Shown piece by piece: positions 24,917 through 32,929 of a DNA stretch of 64,000 nt (positions within the stretch are counted from its first letter, which is position 1; every line of letters begins with the position of its first letter). The position numbers and the translations under genes were made by a program. The notes beneath the pieces were generated by a model. The model had not been told where the DNA came from and made no database searches. It saw only the letters and a list, made by a program, of their open reading frames with translations. Origin of the DNA: an uncultured Clostridia bacterium (GTDB lineage Bacteria; Bacillota; Clostridia; UBA1381); the NCBI GenBank assembly GCA_934476075.1, contig CAKSNH010000009.1:36416-100415 (forward strand), given 5' to 3'.

Positions 24917-25462
24917 TTATAACATTTCACATATGGTAACCCGTTTAATATCGTCATTTTCAACTTCCATATTTATCTTTTCATTTTTTGCAACAGGCAC
25001 ATTTTTACCGATATAATCCGCACTGATTGGCAGTTCGTGATGTCCCCGGTCAATCAAGATTGCAAGTCTTACCGCATCGGGTCTGCCCATGTCAAACAAT
25101 TCTTCAATGGCCGCACGGATAGTACGTCCCGTATAAAGCACATCGTCAACCAATATAACATTCTTGTTGTAAATATCAAACGGAATATCGTTGTCATTAA
25201 TTACGGGATGTTCCGCAAGCATGGTCAAATCGTCACGATAGAATGTAATATCCATACTTCCCACGGGAATATCAATATTTTCGTTTTCCTTAATACAGCG
25301 TGCCAAGGCTCTCGCCAAAACCGCTCCCCTTGTCTGGATACCTATAAAAACCATATTATCGGCAGATTTACTGTGTTCCAAAATTTCATAAGCAATACGT
25401 TTTATCACCTTAGAAACCTGAACATTGTCCATAATCTCCGTTTTTTCTTTTAAAACAGGCAT
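24917..25462 (-). CDS. pyrR: PyrR: pyr attenuation regulator / uracil phosphoribosyltransferase
   Basis: In Bacillus PyrR binds pyr mRNA in response to UMP and also has uracil phosphoribosyltransferase activity. The 181-residue protein has the PRPP loop VILVDDVLYTGRTIRAA, plus FIGIQTRGAVLA, ITFYRDDL and the C-terminal AILIDRGHHELPISADYIG. The ATG at 25462 follows CGGAGGT and gives MPVLKEKTEIM as expected; longer readings lack a ribosome-binding site. It heads the pyr operon. The leader in front is unusually short for attenuation. Confidence 0.95.
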   Translation of the reverse strand: MPVLKEKTEIMDNVQVSKVIKRIAYEILEHSKSADNMVFIGIQTRGAVLARALARCIKENENIDIPVGSMDITFYRDDLTMLAEHPVINDNDIPFDIYNKNVILVDDVLYTGRTIRAAIEELFDMGRPDAVRLAILIDRGHHELPISADYIGKNVPVAKNEKINMEVENDDIKRVTICEML

Positions 25463-25507
25463 AATTACCTCCGTTTCCCATCGTCTGCAAATCTTATTAT
25501 TCAACTT

Positions 25508-25536
25508 ATTATATAATATTTTTCGCACTTTGTCCA
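25508..25536 (-). promoter_or_regulatory. Sigma-A promoter of the pyr operon
   Basis: On the minus strand TGGACA (25531-25536), 17-base spacer, TATAAT (25508-25513). Transcription should begin near 25501, leaving only about 40 bases before pyrR. No terminator/antiterminator pair is visible in that leader. Confidence 0.75.
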
Positions 25537-25570
25537 TATAAAATTAATCATCCACACAAAATTTCACCAT

Positions 25571-25619
25571 AAAAAGAACCAAACACACTCTTACATATTC
25601 TAAAAGATGTGTTTGGTTC
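25571..25619 (-). terminator. Terminator after the SLH protein
   Basis: Minus-strand stem GAACCAAACACA with TGTGTTTGGTTC (25608-25619 and 25576-25587), an imperfect inner stem, then T5. It closes the export operon and insulates the pyr promoter. Confidence 0.85.
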
Positions 25620-25631
25620 ATTATTTAAGGT

Positions 25632-28577
25632 TTATTTAATTCTTACAACCACGGCTTTTACCGCACCGTTTTTGTTAAGTGACATATCCGAATACAACGA
25701 TACCGACGAAACCTGTGCATTTTCAATTTCATTATACGATAGTTCGCTGTATTTGCCGTTTTTGTCAATCGAATAATATACAACATCGCCCGCCAAAGAA
25801 TATGTCGTACCGTCAACCAAAATTCTGCTGCCGTCAATGGCTGTTATTGTATATGCCGACTTGTACAGATACAGATTGAATATATCCTCAATACTTCCGT
25901 TTTTGATTTTCACCGCAACCGGAATATCCGCCTTAACGGAGAAATTGCGGTCTTTGTTAAATGTCTGAGTTGTGCCGTCAATCATAATCTTATATGAATT
26001 ATCCGTCACGCTTGTAAGCATACCGTAATCATACGATGTCAGTGCGACATTTTTAACAAACAATATCATAATATCACCGAAAGCGTTTGCACTTACCGAT
26101 GTGATAACCTGACCCGAATTTAACTCGCTCTGCTCTATGGTGTCAAAATCAAGCAATTCCGCCTCTGCACTCACTTCGTCCTCGCAGTTATTAAGCTGTA
26201 TAATGCTTGCGTCCTTCAAAAGGCTCTTGCCGCCGATTGTTCTTGCGGATTTATCAATAGTTCCGCTCACCTTTGACGAGGACTGCGTTACCATGCTCAC
26301 AACACCGTCCGCAAACGACAATTTAACCAATCTGCCGATATATTCTTTATAATCCTTATCCGTCACATATGTGCTTGTAGTACCGTCAGGCATAAATACG
26401 TCTGCTTTAATTTCAGATTTGCCCTGTTTATCTCCCGACGTTACAATTTCAGTATATGTCTTTAATACCACACCGTAATCGTACATACTGTTATCCGTCA
26501 AATCCGTTACAAATACTACCTTATCGTCCTTGCCCAATAGCAATGTAACCCTGTCGCCTATTGCATAACTGCCGCTTGATGCGTCAAGTTTTCTCAAAGC
26601 GTCTGTTGTAGCAATGTCATAATCATTTCCTCCGACCGTTACGGTAGAAACATACGCTTTATTAGGCTGTGCGTCATAATATATACCCGTAACTTTCTTT
26701 GTGTAAACGTCCATTACATTTGTTTTTGTATTGTAATATACAACATCATTCTTTTCTATATCCGCAAGTGACGCCGCTTTTCCGTCACGGTATACTGTCA
26801 GATTTGTTGTATTTATATGCAGTCCGCCGACTGTCGTATCGCCCTGTGCATAATTCTTTGTAACCAATACAGGGTCAATATCTGTTGTCGAGTCAATAAC
26901 CGCAAATGTCCAGCTGCCTGTCAAATCACCGTAGAAGGTCAAATCCGTACCCGATGTAATTTCCGATTTCGTATTTGCAAATGTACTCTTGTTGTAGTCC
27001 GAATACACAACAAATGTGTTGTCAAATTTATATGTCCCTTTAACACCGTTTTCGCCCACATATTCCAAAGTGTTGTCTGTAAGCTTGTTCGCCGTTACCG
27101 CAAGTTTTGTTGTGGCAGCCTGTGCAAACTGTTCAATCTTATTGTTGTTCAGTACCATAATACCCATAGTTCCGACCATAGATAAAATGTTGGTATCCTT
27201 AACCTTGTATGTACCGCTTGATGTGACAACCTGGTCTGCACTAAGCGTTGTGTCCTCGTCCTTTGTCGCAATTATAAAGCTGTCCGTAACTACCGAATAA
27301 CCCGCATTTGTATCAAGTACGCCAAAATCATAATTTGCTCCGCCGGACGAATACATGGTAAGCTCCGCACCTGCCACAAATTCATTCTTCACCGACGAAA
27401 ATCCCTTTTTCGCCTCATAGTCCACATAAATCGGGAAATCAGAGCCAAGCTCCAATGTCTGCACCTGATTGTTGCTTACATACTTAATTGTATCGTCTGT
27501 AACCTCCGCAACAATATATTCCGTATACGGAGCATCTTTCGTGCTTGCACTGATGATATTTTTATTCTTGTCAAGCAGCAATGTACCATACTCGCCCACT
27601 TTTGATGTTATATCATTATTGCTTGTTTTATACACACCGGCAGATGTACGCACTTCATTGCTTGACAAAGTCTTATCGTCCGATGTCGATGCGATGATAT
27701 GGCAGTCAGTCAAAACCGTATATCCCAATCTCTGCATTTCACTCGCACCGTTTTCGCCCGTGTAATTACCTTTTGCCGCAACCACATCTCCGTCATCATT
27801 GACAACAAGATACTTTATAACAGATGCAGACTGAAAATTCTGACTTGTATACTGCTTGTAAATCGAATCATCACTCAGCTTGATTTCGTTGTAATTCAAA
27901 GTTTCGTCTGTGTCCGATGTGCCGACAATTACACTGTCTTCAAGCACCTTGTAGCCGACATTCTCCAAAAAGGTCTTGTCGCCTGTGCTGTCATTTATGT
28001 CGGTGAATAACGTATTATCCACCAATATTGCCGCCTCGGCTCTCGTTATAATATCATTTGTTCCGGCATACACACCGCTTGACACACCAAGGCTCGCCGC
28101 CTTATCAACATAGTTCTGCGGCCAGAAATATCCGACATCGCTTTCGGCATATCCCAACGCACGCACCAAAACCGTCACCGCCTCGGCTAACGTGATAGGC
28201 TGTTCGGGAGCAAACGTACCGTCCGCATAGCCGATTATTATGTTATTTTTCGATACATAGTTTATGTACGGCACTGCCCAGTCATATTGATTTACATCAT
28301 AAAAGGTGCTCGACACCGCACTTGCCTTTGCCTCTTTTTCCTTGTCCATTGCACAAACCACAATTTTTGCAAACTGTGCTCTTGTCAACGTGTCATACGG
28401 TCTGAACGAGCCGTCCTCAAAGCCGTTTATAATACCTAAATCGCCAAGACGATTTACGGCTTCATTATATGAATCGGTCACATATACATCTGTATATGCC
28501 AGAACCGGAATACTGCCGGCAAGCATGGTCAATGCCAATACTATGCACAGTATTCTTATCTTACTCAAATATTTCAT
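25632..28577 (-). CDS. Large S-layer-homology (SLH) surface protein with internal repeats
   Basis: A 981-residue exported protein. Residues 1-27 form the signal peptide. Three SLH modules follow (about 28-190): NRLGDLGIINGFEDGSFRP, NYVSKNNIIIGYADGTFAPE and a third ending DIITRAEAAILVDN; SLH modules bind pyruvylated secondary wall polymers. After them three diverged copies of a ~60-residue repeat occur at about 208-270, 285-344 and 426-486, each with the pattern VxxDxxIIaTxxDxTLxxxxV. The rest is strand-rich without known motif. The ATG at 28577 follows GAGGAGAAAG. It is the last gene behind a MacAB-like exporter, so it may be that system's partner or cargo. Confidence 0.88.
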   Translation of the reverse strand: MKYLSKIRILCIVLALTMLAGSIPVLAYTDVYVTDSYNEAVNRLGDLGIINGFEDGSFRPYDTLTRAQFAKIVVCAMDKEKEAKASAVSSTFYDVNQYDWAVPYINYVSKNNIIIGYADGTFAPEQPITLAEAVTVLVRALGYAESDVGYFWPQNYVDKAASLGVSSGVYAGTNDIITRAEAAILVDNTLFTDINDSTGDKTFLENVGYKVLEDSVIVGTSDTDETLNYNEIKLSDDSIYKQYTSQNFQSASVIKYLVVNDDGDVVAAKGNYTGENGASEMQRLGYTVLTDCHIIASTSDDKTLSSNEVRTSAGVYKTSNNDITSKVGEYGTLLLDKNKNIISASTKDAPYTEYIVAEVTDDTIKYVSNNQVQTLELGSDFPIYVDYEAKKGFSSVKNEFVAGAELTMYSSGGANYDFGVLDTNAGYSVVTDSFIIATKDEDTTLSADQVVTSSGTYKVKDTNILSMVGTMGIMVLNNNKIEQFAQAATTKLAVTANKLTDNTLEYVGENGVKGTYKFDNTFVVYSDYNKSTFANTKSEITSGTDLTFYGDLTGSWTFAVIDSTTDIDPVLVTKNYAQGDTTVGGLHINTTNLTVYRDGKAASLADIEKNDVVYYNTKTNVMDVYTKKVTGIYYDAQPNKAYVSTVTVGGNDYDIATTDALRKLDASSGSYAIGDRVTLLLGKDDKVVFVTDLTDNSMYDYGVVLKTYTEIVTSGDKQGKSEIKADVFMPDGTTSTYVTDKDYKEYIGRLVKLSFADGVVSMVTQSSSKVSGTIDKSARTIGGKSLLKDASIIQLNNCEDEVSAEAELLDFDTIEQSELNSGQVITSVSANAFGDIMILFVKNVALTSYDYGMLTSVTDNSYKIMIDGTTQTFNKDRNFSVKADIPVAVKIKNGSIEDIFNLYLYKSAYTITAIDGSRILVDGTTYSLAGDVVYYSIDKNGKYSELSYNEIENAQVSSVSLYSDMSLNKNGAVKAVVVRIK

Positions 28578-28609
28578 ATTCTTTCTCCTCGCTATATTTT
28601 TACCCAAAA

Positions 28610-29791
28610 TTATTCCGAACGAAGTGCCTCTATCGGATTTAGTTTTGCCGCTTTCTGTGCCGGATACAAGCCGAAGAAAACACCCACACCCAACGCAAAA
28701 CCGAATGATAATACTACCATTGATGTTTTTGTGACAAAATCAATATCCATAACCTTTCCGACACTGATACCCGCTCCTATTCCTATCAGAATACCTATGA
28801 TACCGCCCATACAGCTGACCACCACAGATTCTATCAAGAACTGCAAAAGTATGTCGCCCGTTCTTGCTCCGATAGCTTTTCTGATACCGATTTCTCTTGT
28901 TCTTTCACTTACCGACACAAGCATGATATTCATAATTCCTATACCGCCGACAAGCAGTGAAATCGCCGCAATACCGGCAAGCATATTGGTCATAACGCCT
29001 GTCATCTCGTTCATTGTTTCAAGCATTTCTTTCTGGCTCGATACCGAAAAACCGTCATCTGTGCCGAGTTTTTTTATCATAAACGTTTCCAGTGCGTCGA
29101 CTGCGTCCTCAACGGTATCCTCACTCGCCGCCGACACATAGAATGTGGTTATATACTTATTTTTGATAAGCCGTGTAGCTTTGGTGTACGGAATGGTAAT
29201 TTTGTTGTCGGCTGATGTTTCGGTCGAATCTCCGCTTTCCTCGTACATACCGATTATAGTGAAAATCTGACCGTTAATTTTTATCTCCTCGCCGACAGGG
29301 TCCATACCGCCGAACAATTCCTCTTTAATATACGTTCCCACTATCGCAACGCTTGAACGGTTTGTAACCTCATTTTCGTTTATAAATCTTCCCGACTCCA
29401 ACGTTACATTTCTTATCGTTTCATATGTACTGTCCACACCCTCCAAACTTGTGGTACAGTTGGTATTTCCGGCTTTCAGCGTAACGTTTGACGATACATA
29501 CGGTGACACCATAGACACCAAATCCGAATTATTCTCCGCAAATTCCATAACACTGTCTATATCTATCGAACGCGTACCGCCCATACGTCTGTTCATTGAC
29601 ACGGTAATAAGGTTAGTACCCATGCTTGCAAGCTGGTCTGTAATAGCTTTTGTTGAACCCTCGCCGATACCCGTCAAAATAATAACCGACGCAACACCTA
29701 TAATAATACCGAGCATAGTAAGGAACGAACGTGCCTTATTGCCCACAATACTCGCAATCGACATTTTGCACGACTGAATAAATTTTGTCAT
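28610..29791 (-). CDS. MacB/FtsX-type ABC transporter permease
   Basis: A 393-residue membrane protein of the MacB/LolC/FtsX class. There is an N-terminal membrane helix (TMLGIIIGVASVIILTGIG), a large extracellular domain (about 45-265) and three C-terminal helices (LAGIAAISLLVGGIGIMNIML, LLQFLIESVVVSCMGGIIGIL, TSMVVLSFGFALGVGVFFG). SVSERTREIGIRKAIGA is the MacB coupling motif, and the ending PAQKAAKLNPIEALR is typical. It overlaps the ATPase gene by four bases. In Gram-positive bacteria such systems expel peptides or drugs or act in envelope processes. Confidence 0.93.
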   Translation of the reverse strand: MTKFIQSCKMSIASIVGNKARSFLTMLGIIIGVASVIILTGIGEGSTKAITDQLASMGTNLITVSMNRRMGGTRSIDIDSVMEFAENNSDLVSMVSPYVSSNVTLKAGNTNCTTSLEGVDSTYETIRNVTLESGRFINENEVTNRSSVAIVGTYIKEELFGGMDPVGEEIKINGQIFTIIGMYEESGDSTETSADNKITIPYTKATRLIKNKYITTFYVSAASEDTVEDAVDALETFMIKKLGTDDGFSVSSQKEMLETMNEMTGVMTNMLAGIAAISLLVGGIGIMNIMLVSVSERTREIGIRKAIGARTGDILLQFLIESVVVSCMGGIIGILIGIGAGISVGKVMDIDFVTKTSMVVLSFGFALGVGVFFGLYPAQKAAKLNPIEALRSE

Positions 29792-30486
29792 AGCGACACC
29801 TCTTTTCCCTCGGAATTATCAATGTCGCTCACTATCTCGCCGTCACGGATTGTAACAACACGTTTTGCCTGCTGTGCAATTTTAAGGTCGTGCGTGATAA
29901 TTACAATCGTATTTCCCTCGTCATGCAGTTCATGGAGCATCTGCATAATTTCAACACCCGATTTTGAGTCCAACGCACCTGTCGGCTCATCGGCAAGTAT
30001 CAGTGACGGCTTGCTCGAAAGTGCTCTCGCTATTGACACTCTCTGCTGCTGACCGCCCGACAGCTCGCTCGGCTTATGATTTATTTTGTCGCCGAGTCCC
30101 ACACGCTCCAATGCAATTTTTGCAAGTCTGCGTCTTTCGTCCGCCTTCACGCCACGATATATAAGCGGTAATTCAACATTTTCTATTGCGGTAAGCTTCG
30201 GCAGCAGATTATATTGCTGAAAAATAAACCCTATTTTTTTGTTTCTCAAATCCGCCAGTTCATCATCTTTCATTTTGCTGACTTCCACACCGTCAACATA
30301 ATATGTTCCGCTTGTCGGCACGTCAAGACAGCCAATCATATTCATAAGCGTTGATTTGCCCGAACCCGACGGACCTATAATAGATACAAATTCATGTTCT
30401 TTGACGTGCAGGCTTACACCCTTTAAAGCCTGCACCTCAAATTCGCCCATCTTATAAATTTTCTTTATATTCTCTAATCTTAGCAT
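29788..30486 (-). CDS. ABC transporter ATP-binding protein, MacB/LolD type
   Basis: A 232-residue ATPase with Walker A GPSGSGKSTL, Q-loop FQQYNLLPKLTA, signature LSGGQQQRVSIARAL, Walker B LILADEPTGALD and H-loop ITHD. The sequence GCLDVPTSGTYYVDG is typical of the LolD/MacB-like subfamily. It is encoded between the membrane-fusion protein (14 bases upstream) and the permease (4-base overlap), so the three proteins form one tripartite exporter at the cytoplasmic membrane. Confidence 0.95.
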   Translation of the reverse strand: MLRLENIKKIYKMGEFEVQALKGVSLHVKEHEFVSIIGPSGSGKSTLMNMIGCLDVPTSGTYYVDGVEVSKMKDDELADLRNKKIGFIFQQYNLLPKLTAIENVELPLIYRGVKADERRRLAKIALERVGLGDKINHKPSELSGGQQQRVSIARALSSKPSLILADEPTGALDSKSGVEIMQMLHELHDEGNTIVIITHDLKIAQQAKRVVTIRDGEIVSDIDNSEGKEVSL

Positions 30487-30500
30487 AACATATCACCTAC

Positions 30501-32324
30501 TTAACCACGAGGGCCTCCGCCACCACCGGGAGCACCGCCACCTCCGCCGGGAGCACCTCCGCCTCCGCCGGGACCGCCCATCATATCCATACCGCCGGGC
30601 ATTTGACTATCCGATGAGCTTGACGATACAGACTGCTTATAAACTTGGTCGCCCTCGTTAAGTCCGCTCTTGATTTCTATATAATCATCGCTTGATATAC
30701 CTGTTTCCACAGCTTTTGCCGTAAATCCGTCGGGAGCGTCCGGCAATTTTCCTCCGCCGGGTTCTCCTTTCGGAGCGTTTTCGGAACTTCCGTCAGCAGG
30801 CGGTTCACCGTTTGGCATATTGCCCGAATTTCCGTCAGGCATACCGCTCTTGTCAGGCTTATCCGATTTATCGTCATTTTTAGATTTATTATCCTTGCTC
30901 TTTGATGACGCACTGTCGTCCTTTACAAATACATATGATGTATTTCCCACTGTTTTAACATCTGTTGCCGGCAATCTCAACACATTCTGCACCGACTCAA
31001 CAATAACGCTTGCGTCTATATTCATGCTCGGTCTTAACGAGCCCGGTTCATCAATGACAACCTCTGCCGCATATGTAGTAACACCGTTCTCGGCAGTACC
31101 CTCCAAAGAAACATTGGTAATTCTGCCCTCGAATGTTTCGCCTTCAACCGCATCGCAAGTGATTTCTACCGTTTGACCTGTCTGCACTTTTGAAATATCC
31201 AATTCGTCAATGGATAATGAGAATTTCAGTTTGCTTATATCACCCACTACCATCATGGTAACACTCGCATCACTTTTTCCGATTGTATCGCCGACTTTGT
31301 ATTCTTTTGTAAGAATTGTACCGTCAATCGGTGATGTGATTGTGTAATCGTCCAAACTGTTTAACTTAGACTGCAATGATAACTGTGCGTCCTCATAACT
31401 TAAATTGCTCTTTTCCACCGAATTTGAAATTGAAGTATTGCTTAATGTAGCAATTACCGCACCTTTTTTCACATAATCGCCGTTAGTATATTTTACCGAT
31501 ACTACCGTACCGTCGGTTTCTGTGCTTACGGTTTTCTTGTTCTGATATTGAACCGTTCCCGAACTTGGGCTAATCATTCCGTTTATTTCGCCGCCCACAA
31601 CCGTTGTATCGTCAAAACTTCCCGGATTTGTAAACTCAACGGTTACATTGTATAGTACCGAGCCGTCCGACTGTGCGGTCGGATTTGATGCAACATGAGT
31701 AACTTTACCTGTGATTTTGCTCATATGTGACGAACTCGATATTTCCGCCGTCTGACCAACCGAGATATTATTCTTTTGTGCCTCGTTAAACGGCAAATCC
31801 ACTTTCAAATCCTGCGTACTTGTAATAGTAGCTATCTGTGCATTATTTGAAACGTCCTCACCGCTTTTTATGTCAAGTCCCGATATAACGCCGTCGCACG
31901 GAGCGGTAACAGATAGTTTATCCAAATCGTCCTTTGACTCTTGTGTCGACAGTGCCGATTGTTTCAATGAATTTTGCTGTTTCTGCAAATCAATTTGTGC
32001 GTCTGACGAATCAATCTGATACAGTATGTCGTCCTTTTTTACAGTATCACCGATTTCATACGGTGCGGAAAGCACCTCACCCTGTACCGATGCGATAACC
32101 TCATACCTCTCATACGGTTCAACCGTACCGCTGCCCGTGATAGTGTTTTCAATATCACCTCTGTCAACAGTCGATAACTTTATTCCTGCGTTTGCCTGTG
32201 ACGCTTTCTTGTTTTTGATAACGTTCACACCAACAATCGCTCCCACCGCCAAAACTACAATTACACCTGCAATTATAATTTTCTTTTTTGTGGGTTTCAG
32301 AAATTTTGGTAATTCTTTTGCCAC
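30501..32324 (-). CDS. MacA-like membrane-fusion (HlyD-family) protein with duplicated adaptor halves and Gly-rich tail
   Basis: A 607-residue extracytoplasmic adaptor. There is an N-terminal membrane anchor (about 15-35). Biotinyl-lipoyl-like half-motifs occur twice: around 75-105 with 140-165, and again around 265-295 with 330-355 (each with the APxDG or SPxDG turn and a G-D-x-V/I step), so the hairpin domain looks duplicated. A barrel domain follows. Residues about 470-532 are a Ser/Asp/Lys/Pro/Gly-rich linker, and about 567-607 a Ser- then Gly/Pro-rich tail. GTG at 32324 lies nine bases after GAGGAGG and is preferred to an ATG that overlaps it. Confidence 0.88.
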   Translation of the reverse strand: MAKELPKFLKPTKKKIIIAGVIVVLAVGAIVGVNVIKNKKASQANAGIKLSTVDRGDIENTITGSGTVEPYERYEVIASVQGEVLSAPYEIGDTVKKDDILYQIDSSDAQIDLQKQQNSLKQSALSTQESKDDLDKLSVTAPCDGVISGLDIKSGEDVSNNAQIATITSTQDLKVDLPFNEAQKNNISVGQTAEISSSSHMSKITGKVTHVASNPTAQSDGSVLYNVTVEFTNPGSFDDTTVVGGEINGMISPSSGTVQYQNKKTVSTETDGTVVSVKYTNGDYVKKGAVIATLSNTSISNSVEKSNLSYEDAQLSLQSKLNSLDDYTITSPIDGTILTKEYKVGDTIGKSDASVTMMVVGDISKLKFSLSIDELDISKVQTGQTVEITCDAVEGETFEGRITNVSLEGTAENGVTTYAAEVVIDEPGSLRPSMNIDASVIVESVQNVLRLPATDVKTVGNTSYVFVKDDSASSKSKDNKSKNDDKSDKPDKSGMPDGNSGNMPNGEPPADGSSENAPKGEPGGGKLPDAPDGFTAKAVETGISSDDYIEIKSGLNEGDQVYKQSVSSSSSDSQMPGGMDMMGGPGGGGGAPGGGGGAPGGGGGPRG

Positions 32325-32345
32325 GCTATGTGTCCTCCTCATACT

Positions 32346-32360
32346 ATATGCAAAGCATAT
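32346..32360. promoter_or_regulatory. Palindrome upstream of the export operon (possible operator)
   Basis: ATATGC-AAA-GCATAT, a perfect 6+3+6 inverted repeat ending 21 bases before the adaptor start codon. The position fits an operator or a 5' hairpin; no regulator gene is adjacent. Confidence 0.35.
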
Positions 32361-32434
32361 TATATTAATTTATATATTTATTATATGATTGGCTTGTATC
32401 GGCATTGTGTAAAAGCTGTGAATTCTGTGTGAAC

Positions 32435-32472
32435 ACAAAAAAGCACTGTCTTGCAAAAACAAGATAGTGCTT
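32435..32472 (-). terminator. Terminator of dtd
   Basis: Minus-strand stem AAGCACTATCTTG with CAAGACAGTGCTT (32460-32472 and 32441-32453, one mismatch), followed by T6. Confidence 0.85.
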
Positions 32473-32479
32473 TCAATCT

Positions 32480-32929
32480 TTAATATAATTTCGTGCTGTC
32501 TAGCATAATCGTCACAGGTCCGTCATTGAGCAAGGATACTTTCATATCCGCACCAAACTCCCCATGCTCCGTTTTAAGTCCGCTGTCACTGCAATATTTA
32601 ATAAACTTTTCATACATCTCATTTGCAAAGTCAGGCTTTCCGGCTTTATCAAAGCTCGGACGTCTGCCCTTTCTGCAATCACCGTATAATGTAAACTGTG
32701 AAACTATTAATAATTCGCCCTGTATATCATGAACGCTCAAATTCATTTTTCCGTTTTCGTCCTCGAATATACGCAAATTTATCATTTTATCGGCAATATA
32801 CTGCAAATCCTTTTCCGTATCATCATCGCTGACACCCAGAAAAATCAAAATCCCCTTGCCGATACTTCCGATAATCTCACCGTCAACCTTTACTTCGGCA
32901 TTGGTAACCCTCTGCAAAACCGCTCTCAT
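32480..32929 (-). CDS. dtd: D-aminoacyl-tRNA deacylase
   Basis: Cleaves D-amino acids (and Gly mischarged on tRNA-Ala) from tRNA. The 149-residue protein has both DTD active-site signatures: SQFTLYGDCRKGRRPSF and the C-terminal NDGPVTIMLDS with the Gly-cisPro turn. The ATG at 32929 overlaps the stop of the upstream ABC-F gene (TGATG) and is preceded by GGAGGG, so it is coupled to that gene. A TTG one codon earlier is the other option. Confidence 0.96.
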   Translation of the reverse strand: MRAVLQRVTNAEVKVDGEIIGSIGKGILIFLGVSDDDTEKDLQYIADKMINLRIFEDENGKMNLSVHDIQGELLIVSQFTLYGDCRKGRRPSFDKAGKPDFANEMYEKFIKYCSDSGLKTEHGEFGADMKVSLLNDGPVTIMLDSTKLY

